From Bacteroidales bacterium (lineage in GTDB: Bacteria; Bacteroidota; Bacteroidia; Bacteroidales; F082), in NCBI GenBank assembly GCA_027022105.1, contig JALVZH010000088.1, forward strand, positions 6,253 to 38,259: DNA of 32,007 bases. The letters are read 5' to 3'. The notes under the pieces were generated by a model that saw nothing but the letters and a program-made list of their open reading frames with translations, did no database searches and was not told the origin of the DNA. A program made the position numbers and the translations under genes. Positions 18,768 through 27,326 of the stretch are shown piece after piece. Each line of letters opens with the position of its first letter. Within the stretch, counting starts at the first letter, position 1.

Positions 18768-20264
18768 TTAATCTCTTGGTTTCAATGACCAAGGTGAGAT
18801 TCCCTGGGCAATTCTTGCGACATACTCTCTGTCAAGCTGTTGGGCTGCAAAAATAAAACTCCAACTAAGATATAACAAAATACCGGTAGGCATCTGACCA
18901 AGCACACCATTCCCATAGGCGGCCCCGAAAATACCGGCATAGCCACCCAGCAAGGCTCCGAGAACCCCGCTCAGTTCTTTGCTTTTTACCCGGGCCATTA
19001 TCAAATAGAAACCCTTGAACATGATGTACATCAGGATAAAAACATGGAGAATTAAACCTACACGTCCCTGCTCTGCCCATATTTGTACATACCAACTGTC
19101 GGTAGCAACATTGGCAAGGAAACCCTGCGGTGAAAAACGTTGCCCCCAGTTACCTGCCGACCCGATACCACCTCCAAAAGGTTTATCGGACAGATATTCT
19201 TTTAAAATAGCACGGTTTTTTAAACGCACCTGATAAGAGGCATCATTTTCAGGACGAAAAGCGGTACGCATCCTTGCAATGGTATAATTACTTTCGCCAA
19301 TATAGGTATGAGCAAAAAAGACATATACAATGGCAAGCAACAGAGCTCCCCACATGATCACTTTAAAACGCTTCGACAAAATTAAGAAGGTAATACCCCC
19401 AAGCATAGGAACGATCATGGCACCCCTGGTACCCGAAATCATCATTCCCCATAAAGACATCAATCCTACAAAGTAAAAAAACAGTTTATTAAACCTCCCC
19501 CGTATAACCGGTGCAATACCAAGGAACACCGTTCCTGCAGCTCCCTGTGCAGCTCCAAACTGGCCGGCATCACTAAAAAAGGAAAATATCCTGAGTTTAC
19601 CATTAATAACATGGGTAATTGCACCCACTGTATCGAGCCAGTACTGCTCGGCAGAATCAAGACCGATATAGGATTGCTGTAAGCCTTTTAATGTGGCAAG
19701 GAGCGAGAAAATGGCCCATATCATCAGAAACGCATAGAGATGACGTAACCTGCTGAATATAAGCAACCCCAACGGTACCACCAACAAAGGATACATCGAC
19801 ATACCACGCATGGCATAAAACCAGGCTGTACGACTGAGCGCCAAAGGGTTAAAAAGTTCCATTACACCATATAAAAACCATATGAGTGTAAGATAAACTA
19901 TATCCCGTTTTATCTGGGTTAAATCAATCCTGTCATAAAAGTTCCTGAAAAAGAAAGCAATATAAGTAAGCACCAACAAGGCATCAATCGACAATCCGAA
20001 CGGGACGCCTTTTATATACCGGGTAAGACCGATTGCCAGAAAAGCCATTACGATGGTGGTATAAAGGCCAAGAGTAGGATGGTTAAAAAGACGGTTCAGG
20101 TAAATAATAATGGGAACCAATAAAAGAATGGCAAGAGAAACCTTTACCCCCCCTTTTGCTATGATATACCCCAAAACAAGAGTTGCAAGAAAAATAATCG
20201 CAATCACCAACGGGTGTTGCAACTTGTTCGCTCCTGTCTTTTCTTTTAACGATTCCAGCATCAT
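18768..20264 (-). CDS. O-antigen ligase/polymerase (Wzy/WaaL-like) multispanning membrane protein
   Basis: About ten hydrophobic segments; MISGTRGAMIVPMLGGITFLIL and FGGGIGSAGNWGQRFSPQGFLANVATDSWYVQIWAEQGRVGLILHVFIL match the ligase/polymerase family pattern. Confidence 0.8.
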   Translation of the reverse strand: MMLESLKEKTGANKLQHPLVIAIIFLATLVLGYIIAKGGVKVSLAILLLVPIIIYLNRLFNHPTLGLYTTIVMAFLAIGLTRYIKGVPFGLSIDALLVLTYIAFFFRNFYDRIDLTQIKRDIVYLTLIWFLYGVMELFNPLALSRTAWFYAMRGMSMYPLLVVPLGLLIFSRLRHLYAFLMIWAIFSLLATLKGLQQSYIGLDSAEQYWLDTVGAITHVINGKLRIFSFFSDAGQFGAAQGAAGTVFLGIAPVIRGRFNKLFFYFVGLMSLWGMMISGTRGAMIVPMLGGITFLILSKRFKVIMWGALLLAIVYVFFAHTYIGESNYTIARMRTAFRPENDASYQVRLKNRAILKEYLSDKPFGGGIGSAGNWGQRFSPQGFLANVATDSWYVQIWAEQGRVGLILHVFILMYIMFKGFYLIMARVKSKELSGVLGALLGGYAGIFGAAYGNGVLGQMPTGILLYLSWSFIFAAQQLDREYVARIAQGISPWSLKPRD

Positions 20265-20303
20265 ACTTTATTTATGCCTTAAAAATAGCAATTATTCTTT
20301 TTG

Positions 20304-21731
20304 TTATCTCCTCAATCTTAATAATCCGCTTCTAAAAAACCAGTAACCTCCGCGCAAAATATTTCTGTACTTCAGGTTCAACTCTTTGTTCAGATAGTGA
20401 AACCCTACAAAAATACCTATTAAAGTAAACAGTATGGTTACCCAGGCAACACTTTCAAGAACATTTATTACCGTAAACTGTTTGATAACATTTCCCAAAA
20501 GAGTTACGTCGTTGAAACCTGATAAAACCAAAGCCATAAAAGCAACAAACAGGCTTATATAATAAAAACCAAACACCATAATACTGTCGCCAATGATATT
20601 GGCCAGAGTCATATACACCACTTTTATAAAATTTTGTTTCGGCCTGTTCACACTGTCTAAAGCCACTCCAACAAACCTGTCGATGGGCAACAGCAGTCCG
20701 TACACACAAAATATTCTCAGTATGGCTGCCGTTTCTTCATACCCTTTACCCCCCACAATATACACAAATTCTTTGGCAAAGATAAATGTGATTAACATTA
20801 CCGGTACCATCAGGAGTGTCATCCCTCCGGCATTGTAATAAAAAATATTTTTTACCTCTTCATCATTTTTTTCAATGCTTGCTTTCGACATACTGGGAAA
20901 CGCAGTCATGGCAAAGCTGCGCAACGGAATCTCGATAATCTCCGTAAGTTTCAAAGGGATGCTGTATAAAGCCACACCCGTTGTCCCCAAAAACGGACTT
21001 AAACCGATAATAAAAGTGTCGGCACTTTTTAACAAATTACTCCCAATCAGGGTACCTGTAGTATATTTTCCAAAGTCGAGAATAACTTTATTGGCTTTCC
21101 GGGTAGCATGCCCGAAATATTTTATCCCGTCCCAATTGAACAAAGAGGCAACAAGTGATGTAATAAAATTGGTTATGAGATATGCATAAACAATAATCAG
21201 AAGACCCGCATGAAAAAAGATAAAGTTAGCCAAAAGAAAGAGCATAAAAAGTCCCACATTGATAATGCGCAACAACAGAATGTAATCAAACCTGAGTTTT
21301 GCCTGTAATACCGACTGTGCATTATTGAACGGAATGGTAATAACGGCAATAACCGGAAACCAGGTAAAAAACAGTGAAAATCCCGAAGACTTTATCTGAT
21401 CGGGAAACAGGTAATTAGCCAAAAGTACAAGTGCAATGATAATTATGGTACTGACAATACCAATAACATAATTGGAACCGATCAGCTCTTTGGCCTCTTT
21501 TTCGTCCGCTCCGGACAGAAAGCGGACAATTGCAGTCCGCGTAATACCAAAACGGAACATATCAATAAAATTAGCAGTGGTAATTAACAAAACCCATTCA
21601 CCGAAATCGGAAGTTGGAAGACTTCTGACAAGAATCAGAAAACTGAAAAAACCGAATACGGCAACCAAACCATTGTTGGCCAGCGAAAGAAAGTTCTTGT
21701 TTTTAAATATTTTAACAACAACATTTGCCAC
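20304..21731 (-). CDS. wzx: Polysaccharide flippase, Wzx/MATE-like
   Basis: Multispanning; N-terminal LANNGLVAVFGFFSFLILVRSLPTSDFGEWVL; position next to the Wzc-like and Wzy-like genes. Confidence 0.82.
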   Translation of the reverse strand: MANVVVKIFKNKNFLSLANNGLVAVFGFFSFLILVRSLPTSDFGEWVLLITTANFIDMFRFGITRTAIVRFLSGADEKEAKELIGSNYVIGIVSTIIIIALVLLANYLFPDQIKSSGFSLFFTWFPVIAVITIPFNNAQSVLQAKLRFDYILLLRIINVGLFMLFLLANFIFFHAGLLIIVYAYLITNFITSLVASLFNWDGIKYFGHATRKANKVILDFGKYTTGTLIGSNLLKSADTFIIGLSPFLGTTGVALYSIPLKLTEIIEIPLRSFAMTAFPSMSKASIEKNDEEVKNIFYYNAGGMTLLMVPVMLITFIFAKEFVYIVGGKGYEETAAILRIFCVYGLLLPIDRFVGVALDSVNRPKQNFIKVVYMTLANIIGDSIMVFGFYYISLFVAFMALVLSGFNDVTLLGNVIKQFTVINVLESVAWVTILFTLIGIFVGFHYLNKELNLKYRNILRGGYWFFRSGLLRLRR

Positions 21732-21734
21732 TGC

Positions 21735-24686
21735 TTAAGCTTCTTTCTTGACTGATATTTTAAATTTGGTCGGATAGGTGATAATATATTTTATCTTTTC
21801 AATATATTTTTTCCTATTCTTTGGTAATTCGGTAATTATCTCATCCAGAGCGTAAGATTCAACATGATTCAAAATTACCAGAGGTTCTGTACCAAGCGCG
21901 GCTTTAAATGTTTCCAGTGCCCGTTCGTCGGCTTTGGTTAATTTTTGTGTCGCTTTTACAACATACAATGCCGCATCCATTTTCTTTAATAACCTCAGCG
22001 GATAAGAATGATAAATAATAGAGGGAATCTCAATAAAAATGTAATCGTATGATGAGTTTACCTTTCTAAGATATTTTTTCCCTATCAATTCACCAAGATT
22101 TTCCACATCAATAAAGTTATCGGAGATTTTATAGGTATAATAATAGTTAAAATCATTTTCCTCATTCTCTTCGCCCTCTTTGGAATAATTGAGGTACAAT
22201 ACCCTGTCGCCAATGGTTCGCAACCTGTTTACAATTTTATGGGTTATCAGTGTTTTTCCGGTTTTATTCTGTGTGCTGAACACCAGAATAAAGTATGGAT
22301 TATTGCCCTCTTTTTTCAGTGAGGACAATTGCAGTTTCAGATTTTGTATGGTCATGTCTATCAGACGCGTACTTATGGAGGCAAGTGCCAAAGCCTGTTC
22401 TTTATCCGAGAGAGCGGGATAGGCGCCGGCAAGTTTCATCTTGGTTTTTTCCACAACCCTGCTGGGGTTTTTCATGGAAGTATCGAAATACTCAAGCGAT
22501 ACAATGATGAAAGCGATAATAATAAATCCTGCCAGAAATGCGGCCACAACCATAAACTTGGCTTTGGAAGGATTGGGTGCAATGGGGAAATAGGGAGGAT
22601 CGACAATTTTAACATTGGTTGACATCTCCAGGTTTTGCTGTTTCATTTTGGCAATATTCAAGCTCCTTAACAACTCAAAGTATGTTTGTTCAGCAAGTTT
22701 TATTTCTCTTTCAATGCGAGTAAGCATTGCTCCGAGTGGTGCATATTTTTGGTAAGTCCGTATAAAATCAAGTTTTCGTTGTGACAAAACTTTCAACGAT
22801 GCTTTGGCCTCAACATAATCAATGGTATTTTTAAGCCACTCGTCGAGCAACTGTTTTATGGGCACTCCCTGTGTGGAATGGCCGTACAGATAGAGCTGGT
22901 CGGCATACAGCTTAATTTCGTCGCGTAACCGCTTCTGCCTCCTTTTTAGTGCTGCTATATCCTTCGCAATTCTGTCATCATAATTTGCCGCAAGCTGATT
23001 GATTAATATTTTTTCGGAAACATCGGCAAGTTCCTTTTTCCTTTGGTTTATTACATCACTCTTTAAATAAATGGAATCACGAGCAGTCATTTTGGTTTCA
23101 AGTTCCTGTAATGCAGCCGACGAGGAGGACATTCTGATTTGTTCATTTTGATAATATACATCCAGATCCTCTTTTTGAGCGGCAATATATTTACTTTGCT
23201 CGTAATAGTTTATAATGTTGTTTTTCTTGTTAAACCTGAGCAAACGGTCCTCCGCTTCCTGCAGTTTTTGATCCGCTTCTTTTACCTGTTGTTCAAAATA
23301 TTTAACCACAAGGTCTGTCTCATTAATTCGCAGCAACTTGTAATTCTTCATAAATACTGTCGAAAGTATCTTCAATGTTTGCTGACAAATTCCTGGGTCG
23401 TCGGAGGTAAAGGTCAGTTTCACAAGATCGCTGTTATTTATGCGGTATATTTGCACCTGACTGATGGAGCGAATGCTATAATGTTTGCTCTGGCCGTAAT
23501 GCAGCAAACCGTAAATATAATTGGAATCGCTGGAGGCGTAATAGTTTTTCATATTCCTTACCGTAGCCTCATAATCTTCTTTTTTAACTCCGGGCGGAAT
23601 AATGGGGTCTTTTACAAATATCCTGTCGCCGGAAGCTGATGACAAAGAGGCAAAGGGTTGTTGGGTTTCAGGTTCTGAAGTTACCTCAACCGGTTGAGTT
23701 TGAGAATAAATGGAAGTCTGATCTTCCGAAACCTGTTTCACGGCAAAATCATATGAACTCGTAGTACTTTTTCCCCCGTCGCTAATGATAATCCGCTGAC
23801 CCGGTGTAAGCGAACGGTTGTTTAAATTGTTCAACTCGCGCAATTTGCTAATATTTACCCCGTACCGCTTTGCTATAGAGTAAAGCGTTTCTCCGGGCTT
23901 TACCGTATGATATTGGAGTGAAGTAACTGTTTCAGGTTTTCTAATGATCAGATTCTGTCCGGGCGACAAATCGGAATCATCATTTATACCGTTAAGGTTC
24001 ATCAATTGCCCCCTTGAAACCCCATACCTGGCGGCAATACTGCTTAATGTTTCGCCGGGAAGAACCGTATGGTACTCAGGTAAATTATTTTCCTGATTAT
24101 TATACTCGGGTGCACTGTTTTTTTCTAATCCGTAACCGGCAGGCGATTTTTGGATACCCGATTGTACACGTTTTACCTGTGAGAGTTCCCGAATAGCTTT
24201 GTTCTTCTTTTTACTTATCTCTTTTTCAAGTGAACGGATCTCTTTTTCCAGTTTATGTATTTGTTCTTCCTTTTCACGCTCAACTCCGGACTTACCATTC
24301 TTCACCACAAGATTTTTAATATACTTCGGTGTTTCTGCCATCAGTTTATCATAATTCTCATTTGAAATGTACTGGCGATTATAACTTTCGAGAGAAAGAT
24401 CCTGAGCATAAAGACGAATAGCAGTCTCAACTATGGTCTGCCTGGAATTCAGCAGGTTAATCATGTTGTCAAATTGCGCACTGGTACTAAAAAAGTCCGT
24501 TGGCCGCTGAGAGGTACTTTCAATGGAATATCCGGTTGTAATACCGGTATAGATTATTGCTTCCGACTGGTAAACCTTCTCCTGGTTTCTTGTAAAGTAA
24601 TAGACAAGAATGGCCAGAAAAAGAGGAACTGCAAGAAGCAGCACAATATTCCTTTTAAAAAGCCTTATAAAATATAGTAAATCCAT
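21735..24686 (-). CDS. Wzz/Wzc-like polysaccharide co-polymerase with two periplasmic LysM domains and a C-terminal BY-kinase-like domain
   Basis: TM1 (IVLLLAVPLFLAILVYYF) and Wzz start; LysM 1 EYHTVLPGETLSSIAARYGVSRGQLMNLNGI...LSPGQNLII and LysM 2 QYHTVKPGETLYSIAKRYGVNISKLRELNNL...LTPGQRIII; coiled coils; TM2 after VDPPYFPIAPNPSKAKF; P-loop STQNKTGKT. Confidence 0.88.
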   Translation of the reverse strand: MDLLYFIRLFKRNIVLLLAVPLFLAILVYYFTRNQEKVYQSEAIIYTGITTGYSIESTSQRPTDFFSTSAQFDNMINLLNSRQTIVETAIRLYAQDLSLESYNRQYISNENYDKLMAETPKYIKNLVVKNGKSGVEREKEEQIHKLEKEIRSLEKEISKKKNKAIRELSQVKRVQSGIQKSPAGYGLEKNSAPEYNNQENNLPEYHTVLPGETLSSIAARYGVSRGQLMNLNGINDDSDLSPGQNLIIRKPETVTSLQYHTVKPGETLYSIAKRYGVNISKLRELNNLNNRSLTPGQRIIISDGGKSTTSSYDFAVKQVSEDQTSIYSQTQPVEVTSEPETQQPFASLSSASGDRIFVKDPIIPPGVKKEDYEATVRNMKNYYASSDSNYIYGLLHYGQSKHYSIRSISQVQIYRINNSDLVKLTFTSDDPGICQQTLKILSTVFMKNYKLLRINETDLVVKYFEQQVKEADQKLQEAEDRLLRFNKKNNIINYYEQSKYIAAQKEDLDVYYQNEQIRMSSSSAALQELETKMTARDSIYLKSDVINQRKKELADVSEKILINQLAANYDDRIAKDIAALKRRQKRLRDEIKLYADQLYLYGHSTQGVPIKQLLDEWLKNTIDYVEAKASLKVLSQRKLDFIRTYQKYAPLGAMLTRIEREIKLAEQTYFELLRSLNIAKMKQQNLEMSTNVKIVDPPYFPIAPNPSKAKFMVVAAFLAGFIIIAFIIVSLEYFDTSMKNPSRVVEKTKMKLAGAYPALSDKEQALALASISTRLIDMTIQNLKLQLSSLKKEGNNPYFILVFSTQNKTGKTLITHKIVNRLRTIGDRVLYLNYSKEGEENEENDFNYYYTYKISDNFIDVENLGELIGKKYLRKVNSSYDYIFIEIPSIIYHSYPLRLLKKMDAALYVVKATQKLTKADERALETFKAALGTEPLVILNHVESYALDEIITELPKNRKKYIEKIKYIITYPTKFKISVKKEA

Positions 24687-24705
24687 TGTTTTCTGTTTTT
24701 ATTCC

Positions 24706-25497
24706 CTATCGCAAAATATTTATCAAATTAAATTTCATTCCCGTTGTTACCTCCAACAATTGATAATTCTTATTGAATTGTGCCACAGCCTGCTGAAAAT
24801 TGATAGCTCCTCTTGTTTGAATCTCTTTTAAGCGGGTGTATTCTGCTGTTGTAATCTCCCCGTTTAAAAATTCATTTTGAGCCATCTGCATTTGCAGCAA
24901 TGTAAAATTCTGATAATCATTATAAATACGTATATATTGCTGATATTGTTGCAAATCGTTATAAATGGTAATTACCTCCTTTACCAAAAACCGTTTGTTA
25001 ATCTCTTTCTGTGCCATGGATATCTCCTGCCACTTTTTCTGCTTTTTAATCCGGTTACGCCGGTCAACAAGGGTAGCCAACGGAAAACGCATATAAAAAC
25101 CTATGGCATAATTATCGCGCCATGATTGTGTCCAATAGAACCTGTCTGTTCGTGTCAGCTCATCCTTATCCCAGTAATTCCATTTTCCGATATTGAGGTC
25201 GAGATTTACACTAAAATGTTCAAGCCACTCCCTTTCTACTGATAGCTGTTCGTAAGTATAATAGTCTCTCTTCAGGTCTTCATAAAGCATGGAAGGCGAA
25301 TTATAAGTAGCCGAATCAATAAGCACCTGTAACGGAGGTAACCGTTTGGTAATGTCATCCGTAATGGGATTAAAAAACATGGAGCTGTCTATCCTCCTTG
25401 CAAACTGAGCATTGATGTTTTTAAAAGGCATTACTGCCAACACCAATAGAATTCCCAAGAATGTTAATCCCGTTTTTTTGTGTATCATTTGTTTCAT
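24706..25497 (-). CDS. TolC-family outer membrane efflux-like protein, about half length
   Basis: Signal peptide from MKQMIHKKTGLTFLGILLVLAVMPFKNINAQ; PPLQVLIDSATYNSPSMLYEDLKRDYYTYEQLSVEREWLEHFSVNLDLN and two long helical regions with QMQMAQNEFLNGEITTAEYTRLKEIQTRG. Only one alpha/beta repeat seems to fit. ORF track start is 25518. Confidence 0.7.
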   Translation of the reverse strand: MKQMIHKKTGLTFLGILLVLAVMPFKNINAQFARRIDSSMFFNPITDDITKRLPPLQVLIDSATYNSPSMLYEDLKRDYYTYEQLSVEREWLEHFSVNLDLNIGKWNYWDKDELTRTDRFYWTQSWRDNYAIGFYMRFPLATLVDRRNRIKKQKKWQEISMAQKEINKRFLVKEVITIYNDLQQYQQYIRIYNDYQNFTLLQMQMAQNEFLNGEITTAEYTRLKEIQTRGAINFQQAVAQFNKNYQLLEVTTGMKFNLINILR

Positions 25498-25601
25498 GTT
25501 CAAATATCGTTCTTCCATTTTAACCCGGAAAATTAAGAGTTATTCATTAAGGTTTCCGGTCATTTTTACATTATATTTCAATAACTTATCAACAATCTGC
25601 A

Positions 25602-26813
25602 CTAAACACTTTCTTTTTGAAACAAAGCCGGTATCGTTCTCAGTATCAGCTTTATATCACCCCAGAACGAATAGTTCTGCGCATAATAGTTATCCAGCCG
25701 TTTCCTCTCTTCCTCCGACATTACACCGCCCTTTCCGCGCAATTCAACCTGCCATAAGCCCGTAATACCCGCCGGACCGAGGAACCGTGCACTCCAGTCG
25801 TCCGAAGTCAGCAACTCGGCTTCATACAAAGGTAGCGGCCTGTTCCCCACAATCGACATATCTCCTTTCAACACATTGATAAGTTGCGGTAATTCATCAA
25901 TGCTTGTATTTCTGATAATTTTCCCGACCTTGGTAATCCGCGGGTCGTTGGGTATTTTGACGAATGTTGTTTTTTTCTTTTTCTGTTGTTCGCGATACCA
26001 GTATTCGCAAATCTTTTTCCCTTCTATGTAAAGAACAGGTGAACAATATTCTCCTTCCGGCAGTTTTGCGCAGCGCGGACATTCTTCTTCAACTTCATTG
26101 GTTTTTTTCTGTTCTTCTTCTGCTGCTTTTTGTGCAGCAGCATATTGATTCATGTGCTCCAACTCTTTCAGTTTGGCATCTGCACCTGTGTACATGGAAC
26201 GGAATTTAAGGAAATCGAAAACCTTGTATCCCGTTCCCACACGTTTCGACTTATAAATAACCGGCCCTTTCGACTCCAGTTTTATAGCAATAGCTACCAG
26301 TAGCAGTAATGGCGAAAGGATAATCAATGCAGTAAGCGAAACGACAATATCAAAAAGCCTTTTGATAAACGGGATTTTATATTCCGGTACCGGTTCGTTT
26401 TCCGATTTCTTATCTGCAAGTTCACGAAGATAATAAATAAGAAAACGGATTCTTATTTCCAGATCTTTATTATCCACAGGAAGCTGATAATAATCGTCGA
26501 TAATCCCTTTCCTGGAGAACATTTCTTCCTTTTCTTTTTCGTTGTGTTCAAAAGAAATAAGGATGAAAGGAATTTTGGAAAATTGTTTTTTGCTTTTTAC
26601 CAGTTTGGCTACCTCATCACCATTGATACCGGGAAGACGCACATCACTTACAATAGCATCCACAGGACCTTCTTTACTTAGATAGTCCATAGCTTTGAGC
26701 CCGTTTTCTTTTCTTACGGCATCAAAAGAGTAATACTGGCCTAACTGCTCAAAAAATTCAAGGTTATTGCCAATATATAAAACTTTTAACTTTCCTCTGT
26801 TATCGGCTTCCAT
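25602..26813 (-). CDS. Receiver domain fused to priming sugar transferase (polyprenyl-phosphate glycosylphosphotransferase), with a Cys-containing insertion
   Basis: N-terminal CheY-like fold with DAIVSDVRLPGINGDEVAKLV. C-terminal IKRLFDIVVSLTALIILSPLLLLVAIAIKLESKGPVIYKSKRVG, FKFRSMY, NTSIDELPQLINVLKGDMSIVGNRPLPLYEAE, GITGLWQVELRGKG are sugar transferase signatures. Confidence 0.9.
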   Translation of the reverse strand: MEADNRGKLKVLYIGNNLEFFEQLGQYYSFDAVRKENGLKAMDYLSKEGPVDAIVSDVRLPGINGDEVAKLVKSKKQFSKIPFILISFEHNEKEKEEMFSRKGIIDDYYQLPVDNKDLEIRIRFLIYYLRELADKKSENEPVPEYKIPFIKRLFDIVVSLTALIILSPLLLLVAIAIKLESKGPVIYKSKRVGTGYKVFDFLKFRSMYTGADAKLKELEHMNQYAAAQKAAEEEQKKTNEVEEECPRCAKLPEGEYCSPVLYIEGKKICEYWYREQQKKKKTTFVKIPNDPRITKVGKIIRNTSIDELPQLINVLKGDMSIVGNRPLPLYEAELLTSDDWSARFLGPAGITGLWQVELRGKGGVMSEEERKRLDNYYAQNYSFWGDIKLILRTIPALFQKESV

Positions 26814-26824
26814 GCGCTTTACCG

Positions 26825-27211
26825 TTATTTACTTATCCGTTTGAGGATATTGTTAATTCGAATAGCCAGCTCTTCGGGATTAAACGGCTTAACAATATAG
26901 TCGTCAGCACCCATTTTCAGGCATTTTACCCGTTCCTGACTACTTTCAATACCCGAAAGCATTATTACGGGAATATGTTTAAAAAAGCCGCTTGCTCTAA
27001 CTTTTTCCAAAAAAGCGTACCCGTCAATGTTGGGCATTTGAACATCGGCTACAATCAGGTCGGGCATTTCACCCTCTTCAAGGTATTTCAGTCCTTCCTG
27101 CCCATCCTTCTTTGTAACAACCTCATACTCTTTACCTAAAAAATTTTCGAGAAGCATCCTGATGCTTAACTCGTCATCTATTACCAAAATTTTTCTCTTC
27201 ATAATTTGCAA
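26825..27211 (-). CDS. Stand-alone CheY-like response regulator with intact phosphorylation residues
   Basis: ILVIDDE, DLIVADVQMPNIDGY, VIMLSG and YIVKPFNPEEL. No output domain. Confidence 0.92.
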   Translation of the reverse strand: MQIMKRKILVIDDELSIRMLLENFLGKEYEVVTKKDGQEGLKYLEEGEMPDLIVADVQMPNIDGYAFLEKVRASGFFKHIPVIMLSGIESSQERVKCLKMGADDYIVKPFNPEELAIRINNILKRISK

Positions 27212-27249
27212 TATTTTTCATTTATATTGAGGTACTAATTGCCAGTAAA

Positions 27250-27280
27250 CAAAAATAGTTAATTATTTATCAATATCAAG
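27250..27280 (-). promoter_or_regulatory. Candidate Bacteroidota-type promoter for the regulator/priming-transferase operon
   Basis: On the minus strand, CTTG (27277-27280), 19 nt spacer, TATTTTTG (27250-27257). This resembles the Bacteroidota -33 TTTG / -7 TAnnTTTG consensus, about 40 nt upstream of the 27211 start. Confidence 0.4.
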
Positions 27281-27326
27281 TTATAATACTCAAGTTATTT
27301 ACATTCAAAAGTTAATAAAAACCCCA

